From Subtercola frigoramans (GTDB taxonomy: Bacteria; Actinomycetota; Actinomycetes; Actinomycetales; Microbacteriaceae), in the NCBI RefSeq assembly GCF_016907385.1, contig NZ_JAFBBU010000001.1, forward strand, positions 1,674,001-1,738,000: a DNA stretch of 64,000 nt, in the 5' to 3' direction. Position numbers and translations under genes: made by a program. The notes beneath the pieces were generated by a model. It did no database searches. It had not been told where the DNA came from and was given only the letters and a program-made list of their open reading frames with translations. Each line of letters opens with the position of its first letter. The first letter of the stretch is position 1. Positions 1 to 7,757 of this stretch are shown here, one piece after another.

Positions 1-1
1 G

Positions 2-646
2 TTCTTGCCGGGCCTCGTCAAGGCCGTCTCCTGCTCGACGGTCGGGTCGCGAGTGGTCGCTGTTGTGCCGCCAGGAGATGCGTACGGCTCGACGGGCAAC
101 TCGAGCCTCGGCGTCGCTGCCGGCGACTCGCTGGTCTTCGTGGTGGACGTGAAGGACGTCACTGCTGCACCATCAGCCACGCCGTCGCCGACGGTCGACC
201 CGAACATGCCAACGCGGGCGACCGGTGCAGACCAGCCCGCACCGGCCGGGTTCCCCACTGTGGCACTGGCCGACGATGGAAAGCCGACGGTCACGATCCC
301 GGCCAGCGACCCACCGACGACCGTGCAGATCGCCGACCTGAAGAAGGGTGACGGCGCGGTCGTCGCCGCGGGCGACAGCGTCACGGTGCAGTACCAGGGC
401 GTCATCTGGGGCACGGGCAAGGTCTTCGACGAGAGCTGGGGCAAGTCACCGGCGACCTTCGTCACCAACCAGGTCATCCCGGGCTTCACGCAGGCGCTCG
501 TCGGGCAGACCGTCGGCTCCCAGGTCATCGTCATCATTCCGCCCGACCAGGGCTACGGTTCGGCGGGCGTGGCGGCTGCGGGCATCTCGGGCACCGACAC
601 CCTGGTGTTCGTGATCGACATCCTCGCCACCACGCCGGGCCAGTAG
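2..646 (+). CDS. FKBP-type peptidyl-prolyl cis-trans isomerase, two-domain, 5' end missing
   Basis: The reading frame is open at the left edge, so the true start lies outside the window. The visible part holds the end of one FKBP domain (roughly the first 50 residues, with the VVAVVPPGDAYG strand), a Thr/Pro/Ala-rich linker, and a complete second FKBP domain from about residue 85, with VTVQYQGVIWGTGKVFDESW, a VIPGFTQALVGQTVGSQV block and the IIPPDQGYG strand. FKBPs catalyse cis-trans isomerisation of X-Pro bonds. Two-domain actinobacterial forms are usually secreted or lipid-anchored, but the signal peptide cannot be checked here. It ends 12 nt before dxr. The family call is secure; substrate and location are not. 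Confidence 0.88.
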   Translation, partial: FLPGLVKAVSCSTVGSRVVAVVPPGDAYGSTGNSSLGVAAGDSLVFVVDVKDVTAAPSATPSPTVDPNMPTRATGADQPAPAGFPTVALADDGKPTVTIPASDPPTTVQIADLKKGDGAVVAAGDSVTVQYQGVIWGTGKVFDESWGKSPATFVTNQVIPGFTQALVGQTVGSQVIVIIPPDQGYGSAGVAAAGISGTDTLVFVIDILATTPGQ

Positions 647-658
647 GCCGGAGCCCAG

Positions 659-1756
659 ATGTCAGCACGGCGGAGGGTCATCGTTCTCGGTTCGACCGGT
701 TCGATCGGGGTGCAGGCGCTCGACGTGATCGCTGCCAACAGTGAGCGCTTCGAGATCGTCGGGCTCGCCGCAGGCACCAACCGGGTGGCGATCGATGCCC
801 AGGCCGCCGAATTCGGGGTCGCCGACGTCGCCCTCGGGGCCGTCGAGGCCGAACAGCTCGTTCGTTCTGTCGACGCAGACGTGGTGCTGAATGGCATCAC
901 AGGCTCCGTCGGGCTCGGTTCGACACTTGCCGCGCTCGAAATGGGCAGGACCCTCGCGTTGGCGAACAAGGAGAGCCTCATAGTCGGCGGCGAACTGGTG
1001 CGAAGCATCGCGAAACCCGGGCAGATCGTACCCGTCGATTCCGAACACTCCGCGATTGCGCAGGCCCTCCGCTCCGGAACTGCGGCCGAGGTCGCTCGTC
1101 TTGTGCTCACAGCCTCGGGTGGACCGTTCCGCGGCCGGTCACGGGAGTCGCTCCACGACGTGACTCCCCGCGAGGCCCTGGCGCATCCCACCTGGGACAT
1201 GGGGCTCGTCGTCACGACGAACTCCTCGACCCTGGTGAACAAGGGCCTCGAGATCATCGAGGCGCACCTGCTGTTCGACGTACCGTACGAGCGCATCGAG
1301 GTCACGGTTCACCCCCAGTCGGTCATCCACTCGATGGTGGAGTTTATCGACGGCTCGACGATCGCCCAGGCGTCACCGCCAGACATGCGCCTGCCGATCT
1401 CGCTCGGCCTCGACTGGCCGAACCGGGTCGCAGGGGTCGGAGTGCCGCTGGACTGGAGCTCGTCGCACAGCTGGACGTTCGAACCCCTCGACACGGAGGC
1501 CTTCCCTGCCGTCGCGCTGGCGAAGCAGGTCGGCCAGGCCGGAGGTACCTACCCCGCGGTCTTCAACGCTGCGAATGAGCAGGCTGTGGCCGCGTTCCAC
1601 TCCGGTCGCATCGGATTCCTCGACATTGTCGACACGATCGCCGCGGTGGTGCAGCTGCACGAACGACCCTCTGGTGTACTCACGCGTGACTCACTGGCCG
1701 ATGCTGAACTCTGGGCGCGCCGCGAGGCCGACCGCCTCATCGCCGGCGCGGGCTGA
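659..1756 (+). CDS. dxr: 1-deoxy-D-xylulose 5-phosphate reductoisomerase
   Basis: DXR (IspC) makes 2-C-methyl-D-erythritol 4-phosphate from DXP with NADPH, the first committed step of the MEP isoprenoid pathway in the cytoplasm. The 365-residue protein has the N-terminal NADPH loop GSTGSIG (about residues 11-17), the [11 protein letters not shown] segment, the EHSAIAQAL metal/substrate region, ASGGPFR, HPTWDMG and the [16 protein letters not shown] catalytic-loop region; length is normal for the family. It is followed by the M50 protease and, further on, ispG, the standard actinobacterial dxr-rip1-ispG neighbourhood, although here a two-component system lies between the latter two. Confidence 0.97.
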   Translation: MSARRRVIVLGSTGSIGVQALDVIAANSERFEIVGLAAGTNRVAIDAQAAEFGVADVALGAVEAEQLVRSVDADVVLNGITGSVGLGSTLAALEMGRTLALANKESLIVGGELVRSIAKPGQIVPVDSEHSAIAQALRSGTAAEVARLVLTASGGPFRGRSRESLHDVTPREALAHPTWDMGLVVTTNSSTLVNKGLEIIEAHLLFDVPYERIEVTVHPQSVIHSMVEFIDGSTIAQASPPDMRLPISLGLDWPNRVAGVGVPLDWSSSHSWTFEPLDTEAFPAVALAKQVGQAGGTYPAVFNAANEQAVAAFHSGRIGFLDIVDTIAAVVQLHERPSGVLTRDSLADAELWARREADRLIAGAG

Positions 1757-1763
1757 GAGCCTC

Positions 1764-1943
1764 GCTGGTTGAGTAGCACGGTGCCGGGCGCCGAGCGTAT
1801 CTAAACCCGTTCGCGTACCGGGTTTCGATACGCGGCCGCGCCGCTACTCAACCTGCGTTCGCCAGGCGCCCGCTGCGCTCGACGCGCCGCGCTGAGAGCG
1901 AGCGCCTGTTCAGGGCGCCCGCTGCGCTCGCCTACTCAACCGA
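1764..1943. repeat. Palindromic intergenic repeat element (REP-like), one full copy and one half copy
   Basis: An 11-base sequence GGTTGAGTAGC near 1766 returns as its exact complement GCTACTCAACC near 1842-1852. Inside it, GTATCTAAACCCG (1798-1810) pairs with CGGGTTTCGATAC (1819-1831) with one mismatch. A second piece follows: GCGCCCGCTGCGCTCG occurs at about 1865-1880 and again at 1914-1930, the latter running into another CTACTCAACCG. This fits a mobile palindromic unit and a decayed neighbour filling the dxr-rip1 gap. I recall similar GGTTGAGTAG...CGTATCGAAACCC elements as common between genes in Microbacteriaceae; that is memory, not a search. Confidence 0.7.
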
Positions 1944-2005
1944 CGGTCGGGCGAACGTAGAGCGGGCGCTCAGCCCGCGCCCAGCGCCGGTCGAAGCCCG
2001 GGCGG

Positions 2006-2011
2006 TATCGT
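2006..2011 (+). promoter_or_regulatory. -10 element of a probable leaderless promoter for the M50 protease
   Basis: TATCGT ends six bases before the GTG at 2018. With transcription starting about seven bases after a -10 box, the mRNA would begin at or beside the start codon. No Shine-Dalgarno sequence is seen, and this spacing argues for 2018 rather than the in-frame GTG at 2012. Confidence 0.5.
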
Positions 2012-2017
2012 GTGCAG

Positions 2018-3352
2018 GTGGAAAACGTGCTCCTGTTCATCGTCGGTGTGGTCATCATCGCGCTCGGTCTCGCGGTGTCCATCGCCCTGCACGAAGTCGG
2101 GCACCTCGTGCCGGCCAAGCTCTTCGGGGTCAAAGTCACCCAGTACATGATCGGGTTCGGACCCACCGTCTTCTCGCGCCGACGCGGTGAGACCGAATAC
2201 GGAGTGAAGGCCATTCCTCTCGGCGGCTACATCTCGATGATCGGCATGTTCCCTCCGCAGAAGGAGGGTGGCAAGATCAGGCGCACCAGCACCGGCTTCT
2301 TCCGGACCCTCGTGCAGGATGCCCGCAAGGCCAGCGCGGACTCTGTCGGCGACGACGATGTGCGCGCGTTCTACCGGCTGCCCGTGCACAAGCGTGTGAT
2401 CATCATGCTCGGCGGCCCGACGATGAACCTTCTGCTCGGAATCGTCTTCTTCGCGATCGTGCTCTGCGGTTTCGGTATCGCCGGCCCCAGCACCACCGTC
2501 GGTTCGGTGAGTTCCTGTGTGTTGCCGGCGAGCAGCACCAGGCAGACCTGCGAGACGGGGGACCCGGTGTCGCCGGGTGCCGCAGCGGGCATTCTCCCGG
2601 GCGACACGCTCGTGAGTATCGACGGCACGGCCGTTTCGAGCTGGGACCAGTCGACCGCGATCATCCGGGCCTCCTCTGGCAGGACGCTGTCCGTGGTGGT
2701 CAACCGCGATGGGGCAGAGAAGACGCTCAGTGTCACCCCGCTGCTGACCGAACGCGCCACCACTCAGCTGGTCAACGGCCAGCTGCAGGCAGTGACGGAT
2801 GCCTCGGGCAAGGCCGTCACCGAACAGGTCGGTTTTGTCGGCATCGGGTACGCAAGCCAACTGGTGCCGCAGCCGATCACCTCGGTGCTGCCGTTCGTCG
2901 GGCAGAACGTCGCCGGCGTCGCGAACACGATCTTCAATCTGCCACAGAGGCTGGTCGGAGTGGCGAACGCTGCCTTCGGCAACGGGACCCGCGACATCAA
3001 CGGCCCGATCAGCGTGGTGGGTGTCGGAAGGGTGGCCGGTGAGATCGCGACGATCGACATTCCGCTGGCCAGCAAGGTGGCGACCCTGATCGGGTTGCTC
3101 GGTTCGGTGAACATCGGGCTCTTCGTGATCAACCTCGTGCCGCTGATGCCCCTCGACGGCGGCCACATCGCCGGTGCCCTCTGGGAGGGTCTGCGCCGCC
3201 GTCTCGCAAAACTCTTCAAGCGGCCTGACCCGGGGCCCGTCGACACCGCAAAGCTGATGCCACTGACGTTCGTGGTCGTCATCTTCCTCGGCGGCGTCAG
3301 CGCCCTTCTCATGTACGCCGACATCGTGAACCCCGTGAACATCTTTGGCTGA
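2018..3352 (+). CDS. Site-2-type intramembrane zinc metalloprotease (M50, RseP/Rip1-like) with PDZ domain
   Basis: M50 proteases cut membrane-embedded anti-sigma factors and other single-pass proteins. The 444-residue product shows the zinc motif HEVGH (residues 25-29) in its first membrane segment, a PDZ domain around residues 165-235 (GILPGDTLVSIDG), and near the C-terminus the third metal-ligand region MPLDGGH (about residue 380) followed by a last membrane helix. The order dxr-protease-ispG matches Rip1 in mycobacteria and relatives. Start GTG 2018 is preferred because TATCGT lies six bases upstream. Substrates cannot be read from the sequence; an anti-sigma factor is the usual guess. Confidence 0.93.
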   Translation: MENVLLFIVGVVIIALGLAVSIALHEVGHLVPAKLFGVKVTQYMIGFGPTVFSRRRGETEYGVKAIPLGGYISMIGMFPPQKEGGKIRRTSTGFFRTLVQDARKASADSVGDDDVRAFYRLPVHKRVIIMLGGPTMNLLLGIVFFAIVLCGFGIAGPSTTVGSVSSCVLPASSTRQTCETGDPVSPGAAAGILPGDTLVSIDGTAVSSWDQSTAIIRASSGRTLSVVVNRDGAEKTLSVTPLLTERATTQLVNGQLQAVTDASGKAVTEQVGFVGIGYASQLVPQPITSVLPFVGQNVAGVANTIFNLPQRLVGVANAAFGNGTRDINGPISVVGVGRVAGEIATIDIPLASKVATLIGLLGSVNIGLFVINLVPLMPLDGGHIAGALWEGLRRRLAKLFKRPDPGPVDTAKLMPLTFVVVIFLGGVSALLMYADIVNPVNIFG

Positions 3353-3383
3353 CCAAGCGGCAGAGCGAACGAGCTGTGTGACG

Positions 3384-3403
3384 CGTACTCCCGGGGGAGT
3401 ACG
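3384..3403. promoter_or_regulatory. Inverted repeat, candidate response-regulator site upstream of the histidine kinase
   Basis: CGTACTCC (3384-3391) and GGAGTACG (3396-3403) form perfect 8-base arms around CGGG. Its right half overlaps CCGGGGGAGTAC (3391-3402), which recurs exactly at 5468-5479 before the SHOCT gene. A site shared by both ends of a two-component locus suggests autoregulation; this is inference. Confidence 0.45.
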
Positions 3404-3459
3404 GTGCACGCGCCGGGTGAGGGATGCCCGGCGGCACACACTTCGATACGATTCTGCGC

Positions 3460-4740
3460 ATGCCCAGCACTGACCGCACCCCCAGCGCCGGTGACACGCC
3501 AGACCCCTGGGCGAACCGAGGCGACGCACTTGCGAGGTGGGAACGCCGCACCTCAGGTGACGCAGCAGCTGGCACCAGGTCCGGCCCGCCGCGCTGGGCG
3601 AGGCTCTGGTTGCCCGTCGTCCTCTCGTTCCTCGTGCAGGTCATACCCGCGCTCGTCGTAACAGGCCGCGCCAGGCTACCGATCGACATCGCTGTACCCA
3701 TCGTTGCGCTTGCTCTGGTCGGGCCACTCGCCCTCATCGGCGCACGGCGCTTCCCTGGGCCTGTCGTGGCCATTGCCACTGCTGCCACTGCCGCAGACCT
3801 GCTCTTCACTCCCGGCTCCGGGGCGCCGTACCTCGCCCTGGCGTTCGCTGTCATCTCCGCGACAGTGCGTGGTGCACGTCGGTGGGCGTTCGCCTCGATC
3901 GCGGCCGGCTGGGTGGTCGTGCTCGTCGGTTCGGCGACGCTGGGCGTGCCCTGGCATCCTGGCCGGGTGCTCCTCACCGCTCTGGGAATCATCGTGGTGA
4001 TGCTGATCGGCGAGGCCGTCCGCACCCGGGGTGAACGGGTGGCCGCGTTCCAGGCCGCCTCGAAAAAACGCAGGGAAGACGCCGCCGCCGCGGAACGCGT
4101 GCGGATCGCCCGCGAACTCCACGACGTGCTTGCCCACTCGCTCTCGCAGATCAACGTGCAGGCGGGAATGGGCCTTCACCTGATCGACTCCCAACCCGAC
4201 AAGGCCAGGGAAGCCCTCGGCAACATCAAGGCGACGAGCAAGACCGCCCTCGACGAGGTGCGGGGGGTGCTCGGGTTCCTCCGCTCGGAGGGCAGTGTCG
4301 GGTGGGGTGCGGAGGAGAATCCCAGCGAGGCAGCCCTCGTTCCCCAGGCCGACCTCTCCCGGCTGCCGTCGCTGGTGAAATCCATCTCGACCGATGAGCT
4401 CTCCGTGGCACTGCACAACCGCCTCACCTCGGAACCGCCACCCGGCGTGCAGTTGGCGCTGTACCGCATCGCCCAGGAGAGCCTGACGAACGTCGTGAGG
4501 CATTCCGCGGCCACGAGCGCAGAAGTGCTTCTCGTCGAGCATCCGAGCGACTATGTGCTGGCTGTGACCGACAACGGAACCTCGACACAGCACCGTGCAG
4601 GGACGCCTGAGACCTCGGGCAGGGGGATGCTCGGCATGCGTGAGCGCGCCGAACTCCTCGGCGGGCACCTCGACGCCGGCCCGACTTCTGGCGGAGGTTT
4701 CTCGGTGGTCGCGACTCTGCCTCGAAGGAGCGGGCAATGA
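3460..4740 (+). CDS. Sensor histidine kinase, NarL/DesK-type (HisKA_3)
   Basis: A membrane sensor kinase that would phosphorylate the adjacent response regulator. Five or six hydrophobic segments occupy roughly residues 45-190; then comes the dimerisation/phosphoacceptor motif ARELHDVLAHS with the histidine at residue 221, and an ATPase domain with VVRHSAATSAEV and GRGMLGMRERAELLGG near the end. TACGAT at 3447-3452 lies seven bases before ATG 3460, so a leaderless start there is preferred over the in-frame ATG at 3424; the latter would add 12 residues. The stop overlaps the regulator start (ATGATG), so the two are translationally coupled. The stimulus is unknown; the neighbouring protease and SHOCT membrane protein suggest envelope sensing. 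Confidence 0.9.
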   Translation: MPSTDRTPSAGDTPDPWANRGDALARWERRTSGDAAAGTRSGPPRWARLWLPVVLSFLVQVIPALVVTGRARLPIDIAVPIVALALVGPLALIGARRFPGPVVAIATAATAADLLFTPGSGAPYLALAFAVISATVRGARRWAFASIAAGWVVVLVGSATLGVPWHPGRVLLTALGIIVVMLIGEAVRTRGERVAAFQAASKKRREDAAAAERVRIARELHDVLAHSLSQINVQAGMGLHLIDSQPDKAREALGNIKATSKTALDEVRGVLGFLRSEGSVGWGAEENPSEAALVPQADLSRLPSLVKSISTDELSVALHNRLTSEPPPGVQLALYRIAQESLTNVVRHSAATSAEVLLVEHPSDYVLAVTDNGTSTQHRAGTPETSGRGMLGMRERAELLGGHLDAGPTSGGGFSVVATLPRRSGQ

Positions 4741-5414
4741 TGGAACGCCCGGTGATCCGCGTCGTGGTCGCCGACGACCAACAGCTGATCAGGGCGGGTT
4801 TCAGCGCACTTCTGGCGAACGAACCCGACATCGATGTCGTCGGCGAGGCCGCAACGGGCACCGCGGCCGTAGAGCTCGTGAAACGCCTTCACCCCGATGT
4901 AGTGCTGATGGACATCCGGATGCCCGACGGTGACGGCCTCTGGGCCACCGAGCAGATCGCGGCAGACCCGGCGCTCGGTTCGACGCACATCGTCATCGTC
5001 ACGACCTTCGAACTCGACGAGTACGTCGGTCGGGCGATCCGGGCCGGTGCCAGCGGCTTTCTGGTGAAGGATACGGAGCCGGTCGAACTGATCAGGGCCG
5101 TCCGCGTTGTCGCAGGGGGAGAAGCGCTGCTGTCGCCGAGTGTGACCCGACGCCTGCTCGAGCGTGTGGCTGGAGGGCTGAGGGACTCTTCCCAGGCGGT
5201 GCACCTCGACGCTCTCACCGACAGGGAGCGCGAAGTACTCGCCCTGGTCGGGCAGGGGCTCACCAACACCGAGATCGCCGGTCGACTGTTTCTGAGCCCG
5301 CTCACGGTGAAGACCCACGTCTCGCGCACGATGAGCAAACTGGCCGCGCGAGACCGCGCCCAGCTCGTGGTCGTCGCCTACGAAGCCGGGCTCGTGCGGG
5401 CCGGCTGGAACTGA
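4737..5414 (+). CDS. Response regulator, NarL/LuxR family
   Basis: Partner of the preceding kinase. The receiver domain shows the acidic pair D13-D14, phosphoacceptor D59 in VVLMDIRMPDG and the conserved lysine in SGFLVKD. The C-terminal LuxR-type helix-turn-helix spans about residues 160-215 (LTDREREVLALVGQGLTNTE ... LSPLTVKTHV). AAGGAG at 4725-4730 sits six bases before the start, and the gene overlaps the kinase stop by four bases. A likely target is the repeated CCGGGGGAGTAC motif upstream of the kinase and just downstream of this gene. Confidence 0.93.
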   Translation: MMERPVIRVVVADDQQLIRAGFSALLANEPDIDVVGEAATGTAAVELVKRLHPDVVLMDIRMPDGDGLWATEQIAADPALGSTHIVIVTTFELDEYVGRAIRAGASGFLVKDTEPVELIRAVRVVAGGEALLSPSVTRRLLERVAGGLRDSSQAVHLDALTDREREVLALVGQGLTNTEIAGRLFLSPLTVKTHVSRTMSKLAARDRAQLVVVAYEAGLVRAGWN

Positions 5415-5467
5415 AGCGTTCCGCGTGTGGAGTGCCACGGGAGTGACCTGCCGAGGCACAGATGCAA

Positions 5468-5479
5468 CCGGGGGAGTAC
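5468..5479. promoter_or_regulatory. Second copy of CCGGGGGAGTAC motif
   Basis: Exact 12-base match to 3391-3402. Here it runs on to form GGGGAGTACCCC, itself symmetric. It lies between the response regulator and the SHOCT membrane protein, about 115 bases before the latter's start, a position suited to an operator for that gene. Confidence 0.4.
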
Positions 5480-5592
5480 CCCACGAGCATCCGCCGGCCG
5501 ATGTGCGAAGGATGCCCGGAGGGGAGCCTTGATACAGGGCCCAGATGGGTCTTCACGGCCCTGATCGGGTCGACTGTCGAAAGGACACCATC

Positions 5593-5991
5593 GTGTTGAC
5601 AACTGCTGTCGCTGCAGCTCCCACCCAGGCGGCGCTCGCCCACTGGGGTCACTGGGGCGGCCCGGGGGGCCCAGGCGGCTTCGGATTCCTGTTCCTGCTG
5701 ATTCCGCTGTTCTGGATCGGCGTGGTCATTCTCATCGTCTCTCTCGTGAGTCGTCGCCGCCGCAAGTATTGGGCTGCAAATGGCGGGCATCCCGGGTGGG
5801 GTGGCCCGGGCTGGGGTGGGCGCGGCCCGTGGGGTGCCCAGGGCTGGGGTGGCCAGAACTCGACCAGCGACGCCGAGAAGACCCTGGCCGACCGGTTCGC
5901 CAGAGGAGACATCGACGAGGTCGAATACCGCGCGCGGCTCGAGGTGTTGCAGGCCAACCGTCCGAGCGGACCGACGCCTCCCGCTGCCTGA
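5593..5991 (+). CDS. Small SHOCT-domain membrane protein
   Basis: The 132-residue product has a Gly/His/Trp-rich N-terminus, one strong membrane helix (LFLLIPLFWIGVVILIVSLV, about residues 33-52), a basic stop-transfer RRRRKYW, a Gly/Trp/Pro-rich linker (GWGGPGWGGRGPWG) and a C-terminal short helical SHOCT motif, TLADRFARGDIDEVEYRARL. SHOCT segments end many membrane and phage-like proteins and probably mediate oligomerisation. Start GTG 5593 is chosen because AAAGGA at 5579-5584 precedes it at good spacing; an in-frame ATG at 5545 lacks this. It may report to, or be controlled by, the upstream two-component system. Function unknown. Confidence 0.82.
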   Translation: MLTTAVAAAPTQAALAHWGHWGGPGGPGGFGFLFLLIPLFWIGVVILIVSLVSRRRRKYWAANGGHPGWGGPGWGGRGPWGAQGWGGQNSTSDAEKTLADRFARGDIDEVEYRARLEVLQANRPSGPTPPAA

Positions 5992-6056
5992 GGTCTGACG
6001 CCTGAGGGTGGAGGGTGAGAGCGGAGGGTGAGGGTACCGATTGCGGAGGTAAGCTC

Positions 6057-7214
6057 GTGGCTGTGGCTGCAATCAACTTAGGGATGCCCAAGGTCGTCGA
6101 GACCCTCGCCCCCCGTCGCAAATCTCGTCAGATCAAAGTCGGCAAGGTGCTCGTGGGCGGTGACGCCCAGGTCAGTGTGCAATCGATGTGCACTACACCC
6201 ACGACGAACATCAACGCCACGTTGCAGCAGATCGCGACGCTCACGGCATCGGGCTGCGACATCGTGCGGGTGGCTGTGCCGAGCCGCGACGACGCCGAAG
6301 CGCTTCCGATCATCGCGAAGAAGAGCCAGATCCCGGTCATCGCCGACATCCACTTCCAGCCGAACTACGTCTACGCGGCCATCGACGCCGGCTGCGCGGC
6401 CGTGCGGGTGAATCCGGGCAATATTCGCAAGTTCGACGACCAGGTCGGCAAGATCGCCGCCGCGGCCAAGGCTGCCGGTGTGAGCATCCGGATCGGCGTC
6501 AACGCCGGCTCGCTCGAGCCGAGCCTCATGGAGAAGTACGGCAAGGCGACTCCCGAGGCACTTGTCGAGAGTGCGGTCTGGGAGGCCAGCCTCTTCGAGG
6601 AACACGATTTTCACGACTTCAAGATCTCGGTGAAACACAACGACCCGGTGATCATGGTCAAGGCGTACCGACTCCTGGCCGAGCGCGGTGACTGGCCCCT
6701 GCACCTCGGTGTCACCGAGGCAGGGCCGGAGTTCCAGGGCACGATCAAGAGCGCGACAGCGTTCGGCATACTCCTGGGCGAGGGGATCGGCGACACCATC
6801 AGGGTCTCGCTCTCCGCCCCGCCCGAGCAGGAGGTCAAGGTCGGCCTCCAGATCCTGCAATCCCTGAACCTCCGGGAGCGCAAGCTCGAGATCGTGTCGT
6901 GCCCCAGTTGTGGCCGCGCCCAGGTCGACGTGTACAAACTCGCGAACGACGTGACCACCGGGCTCGAAGGCATGACCGTTCCCCTGAGGGTCGCTGTCAT
7001 GGGCTGTGTCGTCAACGGGCCAGGAGAGGCTCGTGACGCCGACCTCGGGGTTGCTTCGGGCAATGGCAAGGGCCAGATATTTGTGCGGGGCGAGGTCATC
7101 AAGACCGTTCCCGAGTCGGAGATCGTCGCCACACTCATCGAAGAGGCGAATCGCCTCGCCGCAGAGATGCCGGCAAGCGCAACAGGCAGCCCCCAGGTCA
7201 TCACCACGAACTGA
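6057..7214 (+). CDS. ispG: 4-hydroxy-3-methylbut-2-en-1-yl diphosphate synthase (IspG/GcpE)
   Basis: IspG converts ME-cPP to HMBPP with a [4Fe-4S] cluster, the penultimate step of the MEP pathway that dxr starts at 659. The cluster ligands are visible: C282 and C285 in SCPSCGR, C317 in [11 protein letters not shown], and the following glutamate. The TIM-barrel part carries [10 protein letters not shown] and [16 protein letters not shown] at 6045-6050 is six bases before GTG 6057, which decides the start; the in-frame GTG at 6015 is rejected. The 385-residue length is normal for the two-domain bacterial form. Confidence 0.97.
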   Translation: MAVAAINLGMPKVVETLAPRRKSRQIKVGKVLVGGDAQVSVQSMCTTPTTNINATLQQIATLTASGCDIVRVAVPSRDDAEALPIIAKKSQIPVIADIHFQPNYVYAAIDAGCAAVRVNPGNIRKFDDQVGKIAAAAKAAGVSIRIGVNAGSLEPSLMEKYGKATPEALVESAVWEASLFEEHDFHDFKISVKHNDPVIMVKAYRLLAERGDWPLHLGVTEAGPEFQGTIKSATAFGILLGEGIGDTIRVSLSAPPEQEVKVGLQILQSLNLRERKLEIVSCPSCGRAQVDVYKLANDVTTGLEGMTVPLRVAVMGCVVNGPGEARDADLGVASGNGKGQIFVRGEVIKTVPESEIVATLIEEANRLAAEMPASATGSPQVITTN

Positions 7215-7224
7215 TCCCACGTTA

Positions 7225-7247
7225 CTTAGCTCTGCTAATGAGCTAAG
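7225..7247. promoter_or_regulatory. Inverted repeat, candidate MarR operator
   Basis: CTTAGCTC (7225-7232) and GAGCTAAG (7240-7247) are exact 8-base arms around a 7-base spacer. GTTA precedes and TAAC follows with a one-base offset, extending the symmetry. It ends eight bases before the marR start, where an autorepressor would block transcription. Confidence 0.5.
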
Positions 7248-7255
7248 CTAACGAT

Positions 7256-7705
7256 ATGACCACCGATGTCGACACTGCTGGGACGGACTCCGAGACCGAT
7301 CTCTCTTCCCAGCTCCGGCAAGCTGTTCTCCGAACTTCGCGCCGGCTCAGGGCGGAGAAGGCCGACAGTGAACTGAGCGACACGCAGTCGGTCGTCCTTG
7401 CCTACCTGTACAACCACGGCCCGAGTACACCCGGTGAGCTCGCGCGGTTCGAACGCGTGACCCCGCCCTCCATGAACCGCACGATCAATGCGGTTGTCGA
7501 CGCAGGGTACGCCAAGCGCAGCCCGTCGGTCGAAGACGGGCGCAAGGTCGTCGTCACGCTCACGCCGGCTGGCGCTGCGCTCACGCTCGAGACTCGTCGT
7601 CGTCGCGACGAGTGGTTACACCGCCGGCTCGACGAGCTCACGGATGCGGAGCGCGAGACGCTCCTGCGGGCATCCGGGATCCTCCGCGGAATGGCCGACA
7701 GTTGA
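7256..7705 (+). CDS. MarR-family transcriptional regulator
   Basis: A 149-residue winged-helix regulator: helices around SVVLAYLYNHGPSTPGELA, recognition helix PPSMNRTINAVVDAGYAKR and the wing SVEDGRKVVVTLTPAG. MarR proteins dimerise and usually repress an adjacent exporter until a small aromatic or lipophilic ligand binds. The next gene, 52 bases downstream, is an MFS exporter, so a regulator-exporter pair is likely. The palindrome at 7225-7247 is the natural operator. There is no Shine-Dalgarno sequence before ATG 7256. The ligand is unknown. Confidence 0.92.
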   Translation: MTTDVDTAGTDSETDLSSQLRQAVLRTSRRLRAEKADSELSDTQSVVLAYLYNHGPSTPGELARFERVTPPSMNRTINAVVDAGYAKRSPSVEDGRKVVVTLTPAGAALTLETRRRRDEWLHRRLDELTDAERETLLRASGILRGMADS

Positions 7706-7757
7706 CGGTACCCGCAGCTGAGGGCACTCTCGGCCCTGTGGTGGTAGAAGCCCACTG

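Noticed and set aside
1970..3529. Long minus-strand open frame over the M50 protease
   Set aside because: It mirrors the plus-strand protease, is rich in His/Arg/Asp as antisense frames of GC-rich genes are, and shows no domain. The same applies to many long antisense frames over dxr, ispG, proS, aspA and others.
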